Assembly (NCBI RefSeq): GCF_032854445.1
Contig: NC_088300.1
Span: forward strand, 59,556,984 to 59,620,983
From: Liolophura sinensis
Lineage: Eukaryota > Mollusca > Polyplacophora > Chitonida > Chitonidae
Length of the DNA: 64,000 nucleotides
Reading direction: 5' to 3'
In this document: positions 22,101-35,129 of the stretch, piece after piece
Layout: every line of letters starts with the position of its first letter
How positions within the stretch are numbered: position 1 is the first letter of the stretch
Translations under genes and position numbers: made by a program
The notes under the pieces: model-generated
Told to the model about the DNA's origin: nothing
Database searches by the model: none
The model's input: the letters and a program-made list of their open reading frames with translations, nothing else

Positions 22101-23805
22101 TAGTGTAAAGAAGGGTGTGGCTCCACCTCCCAGGTAAATACAGTAGCTGTTTATAGACATGAGACATTATGTTGTGTATCTAAAATCTGTGATAGGTATT
22201 ATTTTACCATTCATTTTGCCGTATTGTAACCTGCATTAAGGGGAGTTAAGTCATGTTCTGTTAGAGTTCAGTTGCCCCCTTAATATGATGGATTATTTTG
22301 TAATGTTGATTCACCTGTGCACTGTGTAATGATGACTGTTAGACAGCATTGTTTTATTAACCACATCATTAATAAGTAAAGGTTGGGCCATTAAGAAATT
22401 CTATTTTGTTTAATCTCCCATCTTAAAGAAAATAATAAATTAATTGCGTCCAAAGCATTAATCTGATGGGATAGGGAATGTTACAGATCATTTGTCCTTG
22501 GCTTGTGCTTCACTCGTGGCTGTGTGATAAAAGTGCATGGAATTGTCTTTCAGTCTTGTAAATATGTACAAAGAATTGGAGAATGATATTGAAGGCTTCA
22601 AACGTCCCGACCATGGAAATCTCACAGGATGGGCTACTCAAGGTATGTGGTCCTAATATTCTGTATTGTAATGGGTAAGACTTTAGAAATACCAGTCACA
22701 ATTCCCAGAGGGAAATGTTTTGATATTCATTTGGAAATTTAGTTTTGGAATTGATATAACATACACATGCATATGTGGATTTTTAGCTCACAGACACTTG
22801 TGTAAAGTACAAATATAGCTGTCATACCCTGAGAGTCGGAGACAAATAACAGTGCCAGCAATGTCTTAAAAGTACTGCATGTATTGAGCTTAGGTGTTGT
22901 ATGTAAGTAAAACAACAGTAATGGGAATGTTCAGTTTTTGATGCCCTGAATATGTGTTAATTCCTGTAAAGTACTGAATCAAAAGCTTTCATGTTAAGAC
23001 AAATATTAAAGTCCGTTGTGTATTGAGCTGAAGTTTTGGGTTGTATTCGACAACATTGCATCAGTACAGAGCTTCATTAATTGCAGTCCAAAGTATTGGC
23101 ACTGTTTTGTAGTACCGAATGATATCTAGTTTGGGTCAGCCTTTTATAACTAAGATATAAAAGTTCATTCTTTGCTGTACTGTTTATAGGTGTCTTGTTA
23201 CTGAACGCTGTGCTGACAGTGCGCGCTCACAATGCGAACTCCCACAAAGACAAGGGCTGGGAGAAGTTCACAGATGCCGTTATCCGAACTCTCAACACCT
23301 CCCAGACAAACGTTGTCTTCATGCTCTGGGGGTCTTACGCTCAGAAGAAGGGGGCATGCATTGATAAGGTTAGCGGTGAATAACACACAGTAGTATTACA
23401 TTACATAAGATAAGCCCAATCTTTCTAAGTGTTCGGGTTTTGTGGTTAAATGTTCATAGTTTAGCAAGGACAAAATATGATTACTGCTATAGTGGTGATC
23501 AGGTGTGTTTTAAACCAAATATTCATCTCTTTATTGCAGTCTGCAATTTTAAATGGTTGTAAGTGCCAAATTAATAGATATTTCTGTGTTTGCCTATACT
23601 GGCAAATCTGTTAAAAATAGGAACAAGTACGTAAACCTGATGGTTTTTTGACTTGTTACAGAAGAAGCATCATGTGTTGAAGACTGTTCATCCGTCTCCA
23701 TTGTCTGCCCATCGAGGTTTCTTCGGGTGTAAACACTTTTCTCAAGCTAACGAGTTCCTGAAGAGTAACGGGAAGAAACCCATTGACTGGACTCATCTGC
23801 CTTAA
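19092..23805 (+). CDS. UNG: Uracil-DNA glycosylase, nuclear (UNG2-type)
   Basis: Family 1 uracil-DNA glycosylase: removes uracil from DNA at the start of base excision repair, in the nucleus and at replication forks. Exons: 19092-19166, 19577-19789, 21220-21315, 21751-21805, 22091-22133, 22554-22642, 23190-23368, 23662-23805; all GT-AG with matching phases, 297 aa (human UNG2 is 313). In order: PCNA-binding PIP box QGKISSFF (4-11); basic stretch and a helix [19 protein letters not shown] (47-65) at the position of the RPA-binding helix; water-activating loop GQDPYHG (Asp137, His140); uracil-stacking GLCFSV (Phe150); [10 protein letters not shown] (Asn196); minor-groove loop HPSPLS (His260). 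The first exon encodes the PIP box directly, so this is the nuclear form. No mitochondrial leader exon was found. E2F-like sites lie just upstream. Confidence 0.97.
19577..19789 (+). CDS. UNG: UNG exon 2
   Basis: 71 codons, acceptor CTTTTCAG, donor CAA|GTAAGT, phase 0. Contains the basic NLS-like stretch, the RPA-type helix and the start of the catalytic fold ([19 protein letters not shown]). Confidence 0.95.
21220..21315 (+). CDS. UNG: UNG exon 3
   Basis: 32 codons, acceptor CTTTTCAG, donor CAG|GTGAAA. Encodes [19 protein letters not shown], matching the family's VYPPxxxVFTWT block. Confidence 0.96.
21751..21805 (+). CDS. UNG: UNG exon 4 (water-activating loop)
   Basis: Acceptor CATTGAAG, donor G|GTAAGC. 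Encodes [19 protein letters not shown], with the catalytic Asp137 in GQDPYHG. Confidence 0.97.
22091..22133 (+). CDS. UNG: UNG exon 5
   Basis: 43-nt exon after TTTTTTTCAG, donor AG|GTAAAT. Encodes [13 protein letters not shown], which includes the uracil-stacking phenylalanine and the proline-rich loop. Confidence 0.95.
22554..22642 (+). CDS. UNG: UNG exon 6
   Basis: Acceptor TCTTTCAG, donor G|GTATGT. Encodes [13 protein letters not shown] and [11 protein letters not shown], matching the family. Confidence 0.95.
23190..23368 (+). CDS. UNG: UNG exon 7
   Basis: Acceptor GTTTATAG, donor AAG|GTTAGC. Encodes [20 protein letters not shown], the GWEKFTD segment and [12 protein letters not shown]. 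Asn196 contacts uracil in the family. Confidence 0.97.
23662..23805 (+). CDS. UNG: UNG exon 8
   Basis: Acceptor TTGTTACAG to the stop TAA. Encodes [20 protein letters not shown] (the minor-groove loop with catalytic His260) and ends [11 protein letters not shown]. Confidence 0.97.
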   Translation, partial: KKHHVLKTVHPSPLSAHRGFFGCKHFSQANEFLKSNGKKPIDWTHLP

Positions 23806-25240
23806 TCCACAGAAGTGCTTACCTTCCACTGAGGGACTAGTTTGAATGAGGGAAGGGCTATATATTCTAGGTTCAGATTTATAACTAGGGGTAATTTTTT
23901 ATAAGCAGAAATCAGTTACATGTATATTTCAATAATTATGCTTTTTTGTGATTATATCAACACTTCAGAAATACTTTGGTGCAATTGTAAGAAAACTATT
24001 TTAATTGTGGTACCCATAAGAAGTGCATTCATATGCATGTGGTACATTTCTGGGATTAAGATACCATGTTCGTGGTAAGTCATGACAAGGTGTTGGTTGA
24101 CTTTGTGAGTGTGGAAAAGAAATATCAGATACTGCCATATTAATGTGTTCATGTGTGATGTATTAGGTGGTAGTGTTTTGATACATATATCTTCAATGTT
24201 ACTATTGTAAGGTCTTTAGTACATGTTCTAACATGGTGCAAGTGCTTTGTCGTAGTTTGAAATACTAGATTAGTGTTTGCTTCATTTTGAATGATTGCCA
24301 ATGTTTCTTTGATATACCCGTGAGATGTAGCAGTTGCCAAACATCAGTAATTTAAAGGCAGAGCTGTCGATCAATAGAAATGAACAGAAAAACTGTTTTG
24401 ATTGTTTGAATGATTTGATCCATATTTGAAATTTATTAGAAAAACGTTATCAGCATGTGACTGAAAAAATTTGTCAGTACGACATAAAAACTTAGGCAAA
24501 CATTAAGCATCACTACCGAAACAGGCAATAATATGTAATGATTCATGCTCATTCACATCACCCTTCAACATCAGTATGTGTGCACTTTCATTGTCCTATC
24601 ATCTCTGTGTTCATGGGAAAATGGTACTATTTTCCCTCATCTTGTGCAGCTACACATAGGGATCATTGAAGATTCTGATAACCTCTGTTCTTGACAAAGA
24701 CAAGCGATTGTGGTGTAAAGATTGGAATTTTTACACCTACAAAGTGTTTGCACATGAACTTGCAACAACGAATAGTTAACCAATAGGTGATTTTCACCAG
24801 AAAGTCGGTCATGTCAGCTAATTTCACTGCATGTTGCTTACGTGGCACGTCATCACATTGCTTGTTTAATATTGATTTCATTGGCCATTTCTAACTGACT
24901 GATTGTTTACTTGTATGTGCATTTCACTTCATCATTCATCATCACAAGGTGTTCACCTTATCGAAGAGTGTGAAAGATTCTCACTGTGTTGATAAAAAGA
25001 ACATACACCTCATTCCATCAATTTTACCCGCATAATCTCGTGTGATGTTTTATTTTGCATTTCCAATCTTATCCTAATTTCATATGAATTATCACTCGTC
25101 CAGTGTCTGTTTCTATCATATTTATCATCCGCTCGCTTTATTTTAATCATTCCTCACATCCAAATATTTTAATGAATCAAAACATGCATCCAGTGTATTT
25201 CAATCGTGCTTCACATTTAAGCAGTTATATCTGGTAGCCA
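23806..25240. other. UNG 3' flank
   Basis: AT-rich sequence after the UNG stop. No recognisable gene; the AATCAT-rich repeat block begins gradually near 25.2 kb. Confidence 0.6.
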
Positions 25241-25289
25241 ACCCTCAGTTCAATCATCTCTCCCATCTTATCAGTCCTGTCAACCATCT

Positions 25290-28200
25290 ATACTTCATTC
25301 AATCATGTCTCACATTTCACCAGTCATGTTGACCATCCATCTCTCATTCAATCAGGTCTCCCATTTCACCAATCATGTCAACCTTCCATCCCTCATTCAA
25401 TCAGGTCTCCCATTTCACCAATCATGTCAACCTTCCATCCCTCATTCAATCAGGTCTCCCATTTCACCAATCATGTCAACCTTCCATCTCTCATTCAATC
25501 ATGTCTCCCATTTCACCAATCATGTCAACCTTCCATCCCTCATTCAATCAGGCCTCCTATTTCACCAATCATGTCAACCTTCCATCCCTCATTCAATCAT
25601 GTCTCCCATTTCACCAATCATGTCAACCTTCCATCCCTCATTCAATCAGGTCTCCCATTTCACCAATCATGTCAACCTTCCATCTCTCATTCAATCATGT
25701 CTCCCATTTCACCAATCATGTCAACCTTCCCTCCCTCATTCAATCAGGCCTCCTATTTCACCAATCATGTCAACCTTCCATCCCTCATTCAATCATGTCT
25801 CCCATTTCACCAATCATGTCAACCTTCCATCCCTCATTCAATCATGTCTCCCATTTCACCAATCATGTCAACCTTCCCTCCCTCATTCAATCATGTCTCC
25901 CATTTCACCAATCATGTCAACCTTCCATCCTTCATTCAGTCAGGTCTCCCATTTCACCAATCATGTCAACCTTCCATCCTTCATTCAGTCAGGTCTCCCA
26001 TTTCACCAATCATGTCAACCTTCCATCCCTCATTCGGTCAGGTCTCCTATTTCACCAATTACGTCCACCACCCATCGGTTATTTGTTCATGTCTCCCATT
26101 TCACCTATCATGTCAACTATCCATCCCTCATTCAGTCTGGTCTCCTATTTCACCTATCTTGATCACCATCAGCCCCTCATTCAATCAGGTCCGTATGTCA
26201 CCAGTCATGATCACCATCAGTCCTTATTCAATCAGGTCTCCCATTTCACCAATCATAATCACCATCAGTCCCTCATTCAATCAGGTCCCTATTTCACTAG
26301 TCGTGATCACCATCAGGTCTCCCATTTCTCCAATCATGATCACCATCATTCAGTCAGGTCTCCCATTTCACCAATCATGATCACCATCAGTCCCTCATTC
26401 AATCAGGTCTCCCATTTCACCAGTCGTGATCGCCATCAGTCCCTCATTCAATCAGGTCCCTATGTCAACCATGCATTTCTCATTCAATCATGTCTCCCAT
26501 TTCACCAATCATGTCAACCTTCCCTCCCTTATTCAATCATGTCTCCCATTTCACCAATCATGTCAACCTTCCCTCCCTTATTCAATCATGTCTCCAATTT
26601 CACCAATCATGTCAACCTTCCCCTCCCTCATTCAATCATGTCTCCCATTTCACCAATCATGTCAACCTTCCATCCCTCATTCAATCAGGTCTCCTATTTC
26701 ACCAATCATGTGAACCATCCATTTCTCATTCAATCATGTCTCCCATTTCACCAATCATGTCAACCTTCCCTCCCTTATTCAATCATGTCTCCAATTTCAC
26801 CAATCATGTCAACCTTCCCCTCCCTCATTCAATCATGTCTCCCATTTCACCAATCATGTCAACCTTCCATCCCTCATTCAGTCAGGTCTCCCATTTCACC
26901 AATCATGTCAACCTTCCATCCTTCATTCGGTCAGGTCTCCCATTTAACCAATCATGTCAACCTTCCATCCCTCATTCGGTCAGGTCTCCTATTTCACCAA
27001 TTACGTCCACCACCCATCGGTTATTTGTTCATGTCTCCCATTTCACCTATCATGTCAACTATCCATCCCTCATTCAGTCTGGTCTCCTATTTCACCTATC
27101 TTGATCACCATCAGCCCCTCATTCAATCAGGTCCGTATGTCACCAGTCATGATCACCATCAGTCCTTATTCAATCAGGTCTCCCATTTCACCAATCATGA
27201 TCACCATCAGTCCCTCATTCAATCAGGTCCCTATTTCACCAGTCGTGATCACCATCAGTCCCTCATTCAATCAGGTCTCCCATTTCACCAATCATGATCA
27301 CCATCATTCAATCATGTCTCCCATTTCACCAATCATGTCAACCTTCCATCCCTCATTCTGTCAGGTCTCCTATTTCACCAATTACGTCCACCACCCATCG
27401 GTTATTTGTTCATGTCTTCCATTTCACCTATCATGTCAACTATCCATCCCTCATTCAGTCTGGTCTCCTATTTCACCTATCTTGATCACCATCAGCCCCT
27501 CATTCAATCAGGTCCGTATGTCACCAGTCATGATCACCATCAGTCCTTATTCAATCAGGTCTCCCATTTCACCAATCATGATCACCATCAGTCCCTCATT
27601 CAATCAGGTCCCTATTTCACCAGTCGTGATCACCATCAGTCCCTCATTCAATCAGGTCTCCCATTTCACCAATCGTGATCACCATCATTCAGTCAGGTCT
27701 CCCATTTCACCAATCATGATCACCATCAGTCCCTCATTCAATCAGGTCCCTATTTCACCATTCGTGATCACCATCAGTCCCTCATTCAATCAGGTCCCTA
27801 TTTCACCAGTCGTGATCACCATCAGTCCCTCATTCAATCAGGTCTCCCATTTCACCAATCATGATCACCATCATTCAGTCAGGTTTCCCATTTCACCAAT
27901 CATGATCACCATCAGTTCCTCATGCAATCAGGTCTCCCATTTCACCAATCATGATCACCATCATTCAATCAGGTCTCCCATTTCTCCAATCATGATCACC
28001 ATCATTCAGTCAGGTCTCCCATTTCACCAATCATGATCACCATCAGTTCCTCATTCAATCAGGTCTCCCATTTCACCAATCACGATCACCATCATTCAAT
28101 CAGGTCTCTCATTTCACTAGTCATGTCAACCATCCAGGTCTCCCATTTCAGCGATCATGGTCACCATCATTTAATCATGTCTCTCATTTCACTAGTCATG

Positions 28201-28470
28201 ACAACCATCCATCTCTCATTCAGTCAGATCTCCCATTTCAGCGATCATGATCACCATCATTCGATCAGGCCTCCCATTTCACCAATCATGATCACCATCA
28301 GTCACTTATTCAATCAGGTCTCCCATTTCACCAATCATGATCACCATCAGTCCCTCATCAGTGAATGTCTCCAATTTTACTTGTCATGATTACCATCAAT
28401 CCCTCATTCAATCAGGTCTCCCATTTCACCAATCATGTCCACCATCAGTCCCTCAGGTGAATAATGTCTC
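25290..28470. repeat. 49-bp satellite
   Basis: Unit of 49 bp (core TCTCCCATTTCACCAATCAT, then GTCAACCTTCCATCCCTC) in ~60 copies. After ~26.1 kb the motif shifts to a GATCACCATCAGTCCCTC variant in larger mixed blocks. The plus strand is C-rich and G-poor (about 19 C and 3 G per unit). Because 49 = 1 mod 3 and no frame has a stop, the three frames each read the same repeat peptide, giving a 640-codon open frame at 25375-27297 that I do not regard as a gene. Confidence 0.95.
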
Positions 28471-28894
28471 CCATTTAGACAGTGAAGTCAGGATTGTATC
28501 CCTCCATTTAATCGTGTCCAGGTCTTTCAATTGAAAATTTGACTCCTTTTATCTGTGATGTTAGCCATACATCCCTCCATTTAAGAACGCTTCTCATTTC
28601 ACAAATCATGGCAACCATCCATCCCTCATTCAGCCAGGTCTCCCATTTCACCAGTAATGTTGATCATCCATTATTTGGTTTAAAAATGTCTCCCATTTAG
28701 ATAATCCTGTCATCATTTTTCAGTTTAAACATTTCTTTCATTTTACTGGTGATGTTACCCATACATCCCTCCACATCACTCCATTTAATAATGCTTCTCA
28801 TTTAACCAATCATGTCAACTATCCATCCCCCATTTAATCATGTCTCCTCCCATTTCACTAATAATGTTGACCATCCATCCTCTGGTTTAATAAT

Positions 28895-28980
28895 GTTGCT
28901 TAACCCAGGAGGCTGTCACCAATGTGGTCGTTTTGAGTTCAAGTCTAGCTCATGTTGGCTTTCTCTCAGGGTGTACATGA
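28895..28980 (+). mobile_element. SINE head fragment in satellite
   Basis: Contains GAGTTCAAGTCTAGCTCATG, like the family A box B region at 3938. Homologous pieces are at 29620-29695 and 31982-32060. Confidence 0.6.
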
Positions 28981-29619
28981 GGAGCATTCAGCTCACCCAT
29001 CCATCCCTCATTTAATCTTTTCTCCCATTTCACCAGTCATGTCAACCATCCATCCCTCATTTGTTCATGTCTCCCGTTTCATCAGTGATGTCGACCATCC
29101 ATCCCTCATTTGATCATGTCTCTCATTTCATCTGTGATCTTGACCAGCCATCCCTCGGTTTAATAATGTTTCCTATTTAGATAATCAAACCATTCTGTCT
29201 CGCATGTAATCATGTCAACAACTTTCAGTTTTAAAGTCATGTCTCCCATTTCTTCAATCCTGTGAACCATCCATCCCCCATTTAATCAGGTCTCCCACTC
29301 CATCAAACATCTTTACCATCCATCCCCCATTTAATCATGTCTCTCATTTCACCAATCATATCAACATTCCATCCCTCATTCAATCAGGTCTCCCAATTCA
29401 CCAATCTTGTCAACATTTTATGCCCCGTTTTACCAGTGATGTTACCCATACATTCTTCTATTTATTAATGCCTCTCATTCAACCAATCATGTCAGACAGC
29501 CATCCCTCCCTCAATCATGTCTCCCATTTTATCCATCATGTCAACCATCCCTCCCCCATTTAATCATGTCTCTCATTTTACCAATCATGTCCACATTCCA
29601 ACCCTCAGTTTAATAGTGT

Positions 29620-29695
29620 CACCTAACCGAGGAGTCTGTCACCAATGCGGTCGCTGTAAGTTCAGCTCATGTTGGCTGCCTCTCGGGGTGTACTC
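29620..29695 (+). mobile_element. SINE head fragment in satellite
   Basis: AATGCGGTCGCTGTAAGTTC then AGCTCATGTTGGCTGCCTCT; box B is damaged. Part of duplicated segment copy 1. Confidence 0.6.
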
Positions 29696-31337
29696 CACCT
29701 TGTCACCCATTCATCCCTCATTTGATCTTGTCTCCCATTTCACCAATCATGTCAACCATCCCTCCCTCATTTGATCATGTCTCTCGTTTCATCAATGATG
29801 TTTAAGTCCATTCCTCATTTAATCATGTCAGTCACCCATCGTTGAATTTAATATCATCAATTGTATCAATCATGATACAATCGACCATCCATCCCTCATT
29901 TAGCCATTTCTCCTTATTCACCAATCCCGTCAACCATCCATCCCTCATTTAATCAGGTCTCCCATTTTATGAATCATGTCAGCCATCCATCCCTCATTTA
30001 ATCAGGTCTCTTAATCCTGTGAACCATCCATTCTTCATTCAATCACATCTCCCATTTCACCAGTCACATCAACCATCCATCCCTCAGTGTAAGAATGTCT
30101 CTTATCACACTAATCGTGTCAACCACCCATGTATCCCTCATTTAACCAGGTCTCTGATGTTATCAATCATGTCGCATGTGCATCCCTCCATTTAGTCCTG
30201 TCTCTCATGTTGATGTCATGTTGATTATTCATCTTACATTTTAGTCATGCCCAATCCTGTCCACTACCATCCCTCAAGCTAATCTTACATCCCATTTAAC
30301 CAATGAGGTCAACCATGTCCCTTTTTTTTAGCAATATCTCTTGTTTTACCAATCATGTCAACCATCTAAAACTAAGCCAGTTGTGCCTCCCATTTGACCC
30401 ATTCTTTCAACATTGATTCAGTTATAAATCCTTCACCAAACACCTTTCATTTATTCTTCTGTGGTATGTGAGTTTAAATCATCTGCTCTCTTGTTTCTCC
30501 TGTCCAAACATCTCAGCAAAGTATCCTTCATCCCCCTCATTTCAATCATGTATCCTTCATCCCTCATTTCAATCATGTATCCTTCATCCCTCATTTCAAT
30601 AATGTGTCTTCCATCCCCTCATTTCAATCATGTATCCTTCATCCCCTCATTTCAATCATGTGTCTTTCATCCCCTGATTTCAGTCGTCTTTTATCCCCTT
30701 GAATCAGTCGTGCATCCTTCATTTTAATCCCTAGTGAAATGCCCTTTTCTTCCCCATTATTTGAATTTTGTATCCTTTCCAATCCCTCCATTCAGTCCTT
30801 TTGACATCCTCTTATTTCAATCATGTTCTTTATGGCTTCCAACCCTTCATTTCAATAATGTACCTCCAGTGTCTCAATTCAGCCAGATTTTGGTTTTTTT
30901 GACATCTTCACATTTCAATTCTGTATCTTTTCCAGTTACTCATTACAATCAAGTGTCTATCCATCCCACCATTAATATTGTATTAGCATGATGTATTGGC
31001 GTTACAATGCGGCTGAGGTGCACTGAAGTTGTAATCATTCACTTCATTTTGTTTACCTTCCATCCGTTGATGTGAACCCTGTATCCTCTCCATGTCTAAT
31101 TTTAGTTGTATCCCATGTAACCCTCACTCAGTTTTTTTTTTATCTTTTTCATCCCCTCCTTCCCATCCTTCCCACCATTTATCATCTCATACTCCTTTTA
31201 AATCATGTATTCTGATTCATTCGTTTCAATCATGTACGCCTTCTTACCCTTCATTCAAATCAGGTATATCATCCAATCCCTCAGTTTGATCATGTTTCTC
31301 ATCCAGTCCCTTAATTCAGTCATGTATTGCCTCCAGT

Positions 31338-31537
31338 NNNNNNNNNNNNNNNNNNNNNNNNNNNNNNNNNNNNNNNNNNNNNNNNNNNNNNNNNNNNNNN
31401 NNNNNNNNNNNNNNNNNNNNNNNNNNNNNNNNNNNNNNNNNNNNNNNNNNNNNNNNNNNNNNNNNNNNNNNNNNNNNNNNNNNNNNNNNNNNNNNNNNNN
31501 NNNNNNNNNNNNNNNNNNNNNNNNNNNNNNNNNNNNN
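31338..31537. other. Assembly gap (200 N)
   Basis: Exactly 200 undetermined bases, a size typical of a placeholder. Apparent open frames across it are artefacts. Confidence 0.99.
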
Positions 31538-34114
31538 ATTTGATCACGTCTCTCATTTCATCTGTGATCTTGACCAGCCATCCCTCAGTTTAATAATGTT
31601 TCCTATTTAGATAATCAAACCATTCATCTGTCTCGCATGTAATCATGTCAGCAACTTTCAGTTTTAAAATCATGTCTCCCATTTCTTCAATCCTGTGAAC
31701 CATCCATCTCGCACTCCATCAAACATCTTTACCATCCATCCCCCATTTAATCATGTCTGTCATTTCACCAGTCATATCAACATTCCATCCCTCATTCAAT
31801 CAGGTCTCCCAATTCACCAATCTTGTCAACATTTTATTCCCCCTTTTACCAGTGATGTTACCCATACATTCTTCTATTTATTAATGCCTCTCATTCAACC
31901 AATCATGTCAGACAGCCATCTCTCCCTCAATCATGTCTCTCATTTCACCAATCATGCCCACATTCCATCCCTCAGTTTAATAGTGTCCCCTAACCAAGGA
32001 GCCTGTCACCAATGCGGTCGCTGTAAGTTCAGCTCATGTTGGCTGCCTCTCGGGGTGTACTCCACCTTGTCGCCCATTCATCCCTCATTTGATCTTGTCT
32101 CCCATTTCACCAATCATGTCAACCATCCATCCCTCATTCAATCATGTTTCTTGTGTCATCAATCATGTAACCCATCCATCCCTCATTCAGTCATGTTTCA
32201 CCAATCATGTCGCCCATCCATCCCGTGTTCAATCATTTCTCCCATTTCACCAATCATGTCAACCATCCCTCCCTCATTTGATCATGTTTCCCATTTCATC
32301 AATGCCGTTTTAAGTCCATTCCTCGTTTAATCCTGTCAGTCACCCATCGTTTAATTTAATATCATTAATTGTATCAATCATGTTGACCATCCATCCCTCA
32401 TGTGATCATGTCTCCCATTTTACCAAAAATGTCAGCCATCCATCCCTCATTTAACCATTTCTCCTTATTCACCAATCCCGTCAACCATCCATCCCTCATT
32501 TAATCAGGTCCCCCATTTTATGAATCATGCCAGCCATCCATCCCTCATTTAATCAGGTCTCCCATTTTATGAATCATGTCAACCATCCATCCCTCATTTA
32601 ATCAGGTCTCCCATTTCACCAATCATGTCAGCCATTAATCCCTCATTAAATCATGTCTCTTGATCCTGTGAACGATCCATTGTTCATTCAATCACATCTC
32701 CCATTTCACCAGTCACATCAACCATCCATCCCTCAGTGTAAGAATGTCTCTTATCACACTAATCGTGTCAACCACCCATGTATCCCTCATTTAACCAGGT
32801 CTTTGATGTTATCAATCATGTCGCATGTGCATCTCTCCATTTAGTCCTCTTTCATGTTACAAATCGTGTTGATTATCCATGTTACATTTTAGTCATGTCC
32901 AATTCTGTCCACTACCATCCCTCAAGCTAATCTTATCTCCCGTTTAACCTATGAGGTCAACCATATGTCCCTTTTGTTTTTTAGCAATATCTCTTGTTTT
33001 ACCAATCATGTCAACCATCTAAAACTAAGCTAGTTGTGCCTCCCATTTGACCCATTCTTTCAACATTGATTCAGTTATAAATCCCTCACCAAACACTTTC
33101 ATTTATTCTTCTATGGTATGTGAGTTTAAATCATCTGCTCTCTTGTTTCTCCTGTCCAAACATCTCAGCAAAGTGTCCTTCATCCCCTCATTTCAATCAT
33201 GTATCCTTCATCCCTCATTTCAATCATGTATCGTTCATCCCTCATTTCAATAATGTGTCTTCCATCCCCTCATTTCAATCATGTATCCTTCATCCCTCAT
33301 TTCAATCATGTATCCTTCATCCCCTCATTTCAATCATGTATCCTTCATCCCTCATTTCAGTCATGTATCCTTCAACCCTCATTTCAATAATGTGTCTTCC
33401 ATCCCCTCATTTCAATCATGTATCCTTCATCCCCTCATTTCAATCATGTGTCTTTCATCCCCTCATTTCAATCGTCTTTTATCCCATTGAATCAGTCGTG
33501 CATCCTTCATTTTAATCCCTAGTGAAATGCCCTTTTCTTCCCCATTATTTGAATTTTGTATCCTTTCCAATCCCTCCATTCAGTCCTCTTGACATCCTCT
33601 CATTTCAATCATGTACTTTATGGCTTCCAACCCTTCATTTCAATAATGTACCTCCAGTGTCTCAATTCAGCCAGAGTTTTGTTTTTTGACATCTTCACAT
33701 TTCAGTTCTGTATCTTTTCCAGTTACTTATTACAATCAAGTGTCTATCCGTCCCACCATTAATATTGTATTAGCATGATGTATTGGCGTTACAATGCGGC
33801 TGAGGTGCACTGAAGTTGTAATCATTCACTTCATTTTGTTTACCTTCCATCCGTTGATGTGAACCCTGTATCCTCTCCATGTCTAATTTTAGTTGTATCC
33901 CATGTAACCCTCATTCAGTTTTTTTTTATCTTTTTCATCCCCTCCTTCCCACCATTTATCATTTCATACTCCTTTTAAATCATGTATTCTGATTCATTCG
34001 TTTCAATCATGTATGCCTTCTTACCCTTCATGCAAATCAGGTGTATCATCCAATCCCTCAGTTTGATCATGTTTCTCATCCAATCCTTTAATTCAGTCAT
34101 GTATCGCCTCCAGT
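31538..34114. repeat. Copy 2 of the large duplicated satellite segment
   Basis: Begins at the first base after the gap and repeats 29108-31337 in order, including the SINE head fragment (31982-32060) and the ~27-bp array (33175-33480). It is longer through extra repeat units at ~32400-32640 and in the 27-bp array. Confidence 0.93.
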
Positions 34115-34535
34115 ACCTTTAATTTGATCATGTTTCTCATCCAATCCCTTAATTCAGTCATGTATTGCCTCCAGTACCTTTAATTTGATCATGTTTCTCA
34201 TCCAATCCCTTAATTCAGTCATGTATCTCCCCCAGTACCGTTAATTTGATCATGTTTCTCATCCAACCTCTTAATTATATCATGTTTCTCATCAAATTCC
34301 TCATTTATGTTCCTCTTCCAGTCCCTCTGTTTCTCATCAAATCACTCAATTCAGTCATGTATTTTTATATTCTCTCAATTGAATTGAGTCAAGTCCCTTG
34401 ATTCAGTCCTGTATTTTTTTTCATCCTTTAATATTCATCTTGTACCCTTTATATCCTATTGTACATGTACCTCTTTCAACAGTTCATTTCAGTCATGGAT
34501 TTCTTTCAGCGGCTCATGCCTTTCCATTCCATCCT
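34115..34535. repeat. Degenerate 50-bp repeats
   Basis: Three or four units of TTTGATCATGTTTCTCATCC and TTAATTCAGTCATGTAT, then decayed sequence. Confidence 0.75.
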
Positions 34536-34539
34536 CTCT

Positions 34540-34880
34540 GTACAACCTTGTATCATGCCTCCTTTCTATACAACCTTGTATCATGCCTCCTTTCTGTACA
34601 ACCTTGTATCATGCCTCCTTTCTGTACAACCTTGTATCATGCCTCCTTTCTGTACAACCTTGTATCATGCCTCCTTTCTATACAACCTTGTATCATGCCT
34701 CCTTTCTGTACAACCTTGTATCATGCCTCCTTTCTATACAACCTTGTATCATGCATCCTTTCTATACAACCTTGTATCATGCATCCCCTCTGTACAACCT
34801 TGTATCATGCATCCTCTCTGTACAACCTTGTATCATGCATCCTCTCTGTACAACCTTGTATCATGCATCCCCTCATTCCA
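34540..34880. repeat. 29-bp tandem array
   Basis: About 11-12 copies of a 29-bp unit (core TACAACCTTGTATCATGCCT), near-identical, with GCCTCC changing to GCATCC halfway. 29 is not a multiple of 3, so all plus frames are open. Confidence 0.94.
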
Positions 34881-35129
34881 ACCGTGTATTGTTCCATCCA
34901 ATCATTTTAATCATGGACTCATCCCTTCGTTTGACTTGTGTACCCTCTAATTGCCCGATTTGAATCATGTATCCATTCTGTCACCTCATTTCAACTATGT
35001 ATTATTTTGATTTTCTCATTTCATTCATGTTAAGGTATGCCTTCATCCTCATTTTAATCACAAATGAAGTGCCCGTTGAAATGATTGACAGTCGTTCATA
35101 CTCTGCACTCCATATAAGCATGAATGTCA

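Larger units (their letters stand above)
28471..31337. repeat. Degenerate continuation of the satellite, copy 1 of a large duplication
   Basis: Diverged 35-50-bp units (CATCCATCCCTCATTTAATC, CTCCCATTTCACCAATCATG), then a ~27-bp family (ATTTCAATCATGTATCCTTC) at 30530-30720. From 29108 to the gap this sequence is repeated at 31538-34114. Confidence 0.9.

Noticed and set aside
25375-28036. 640- and 360-codon open frames
   Set aside because: By-product of the 49-bp satellite without stops; no start context, domain or splice structure.
31205-31593. Open frames across the N gap
   Set aside because: Undetermined bases were read as coding; meaningless.
34398-34963. Three overlapping open frames of 126-170 codons
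   Set aside because: Same effect from the 29-bp array.
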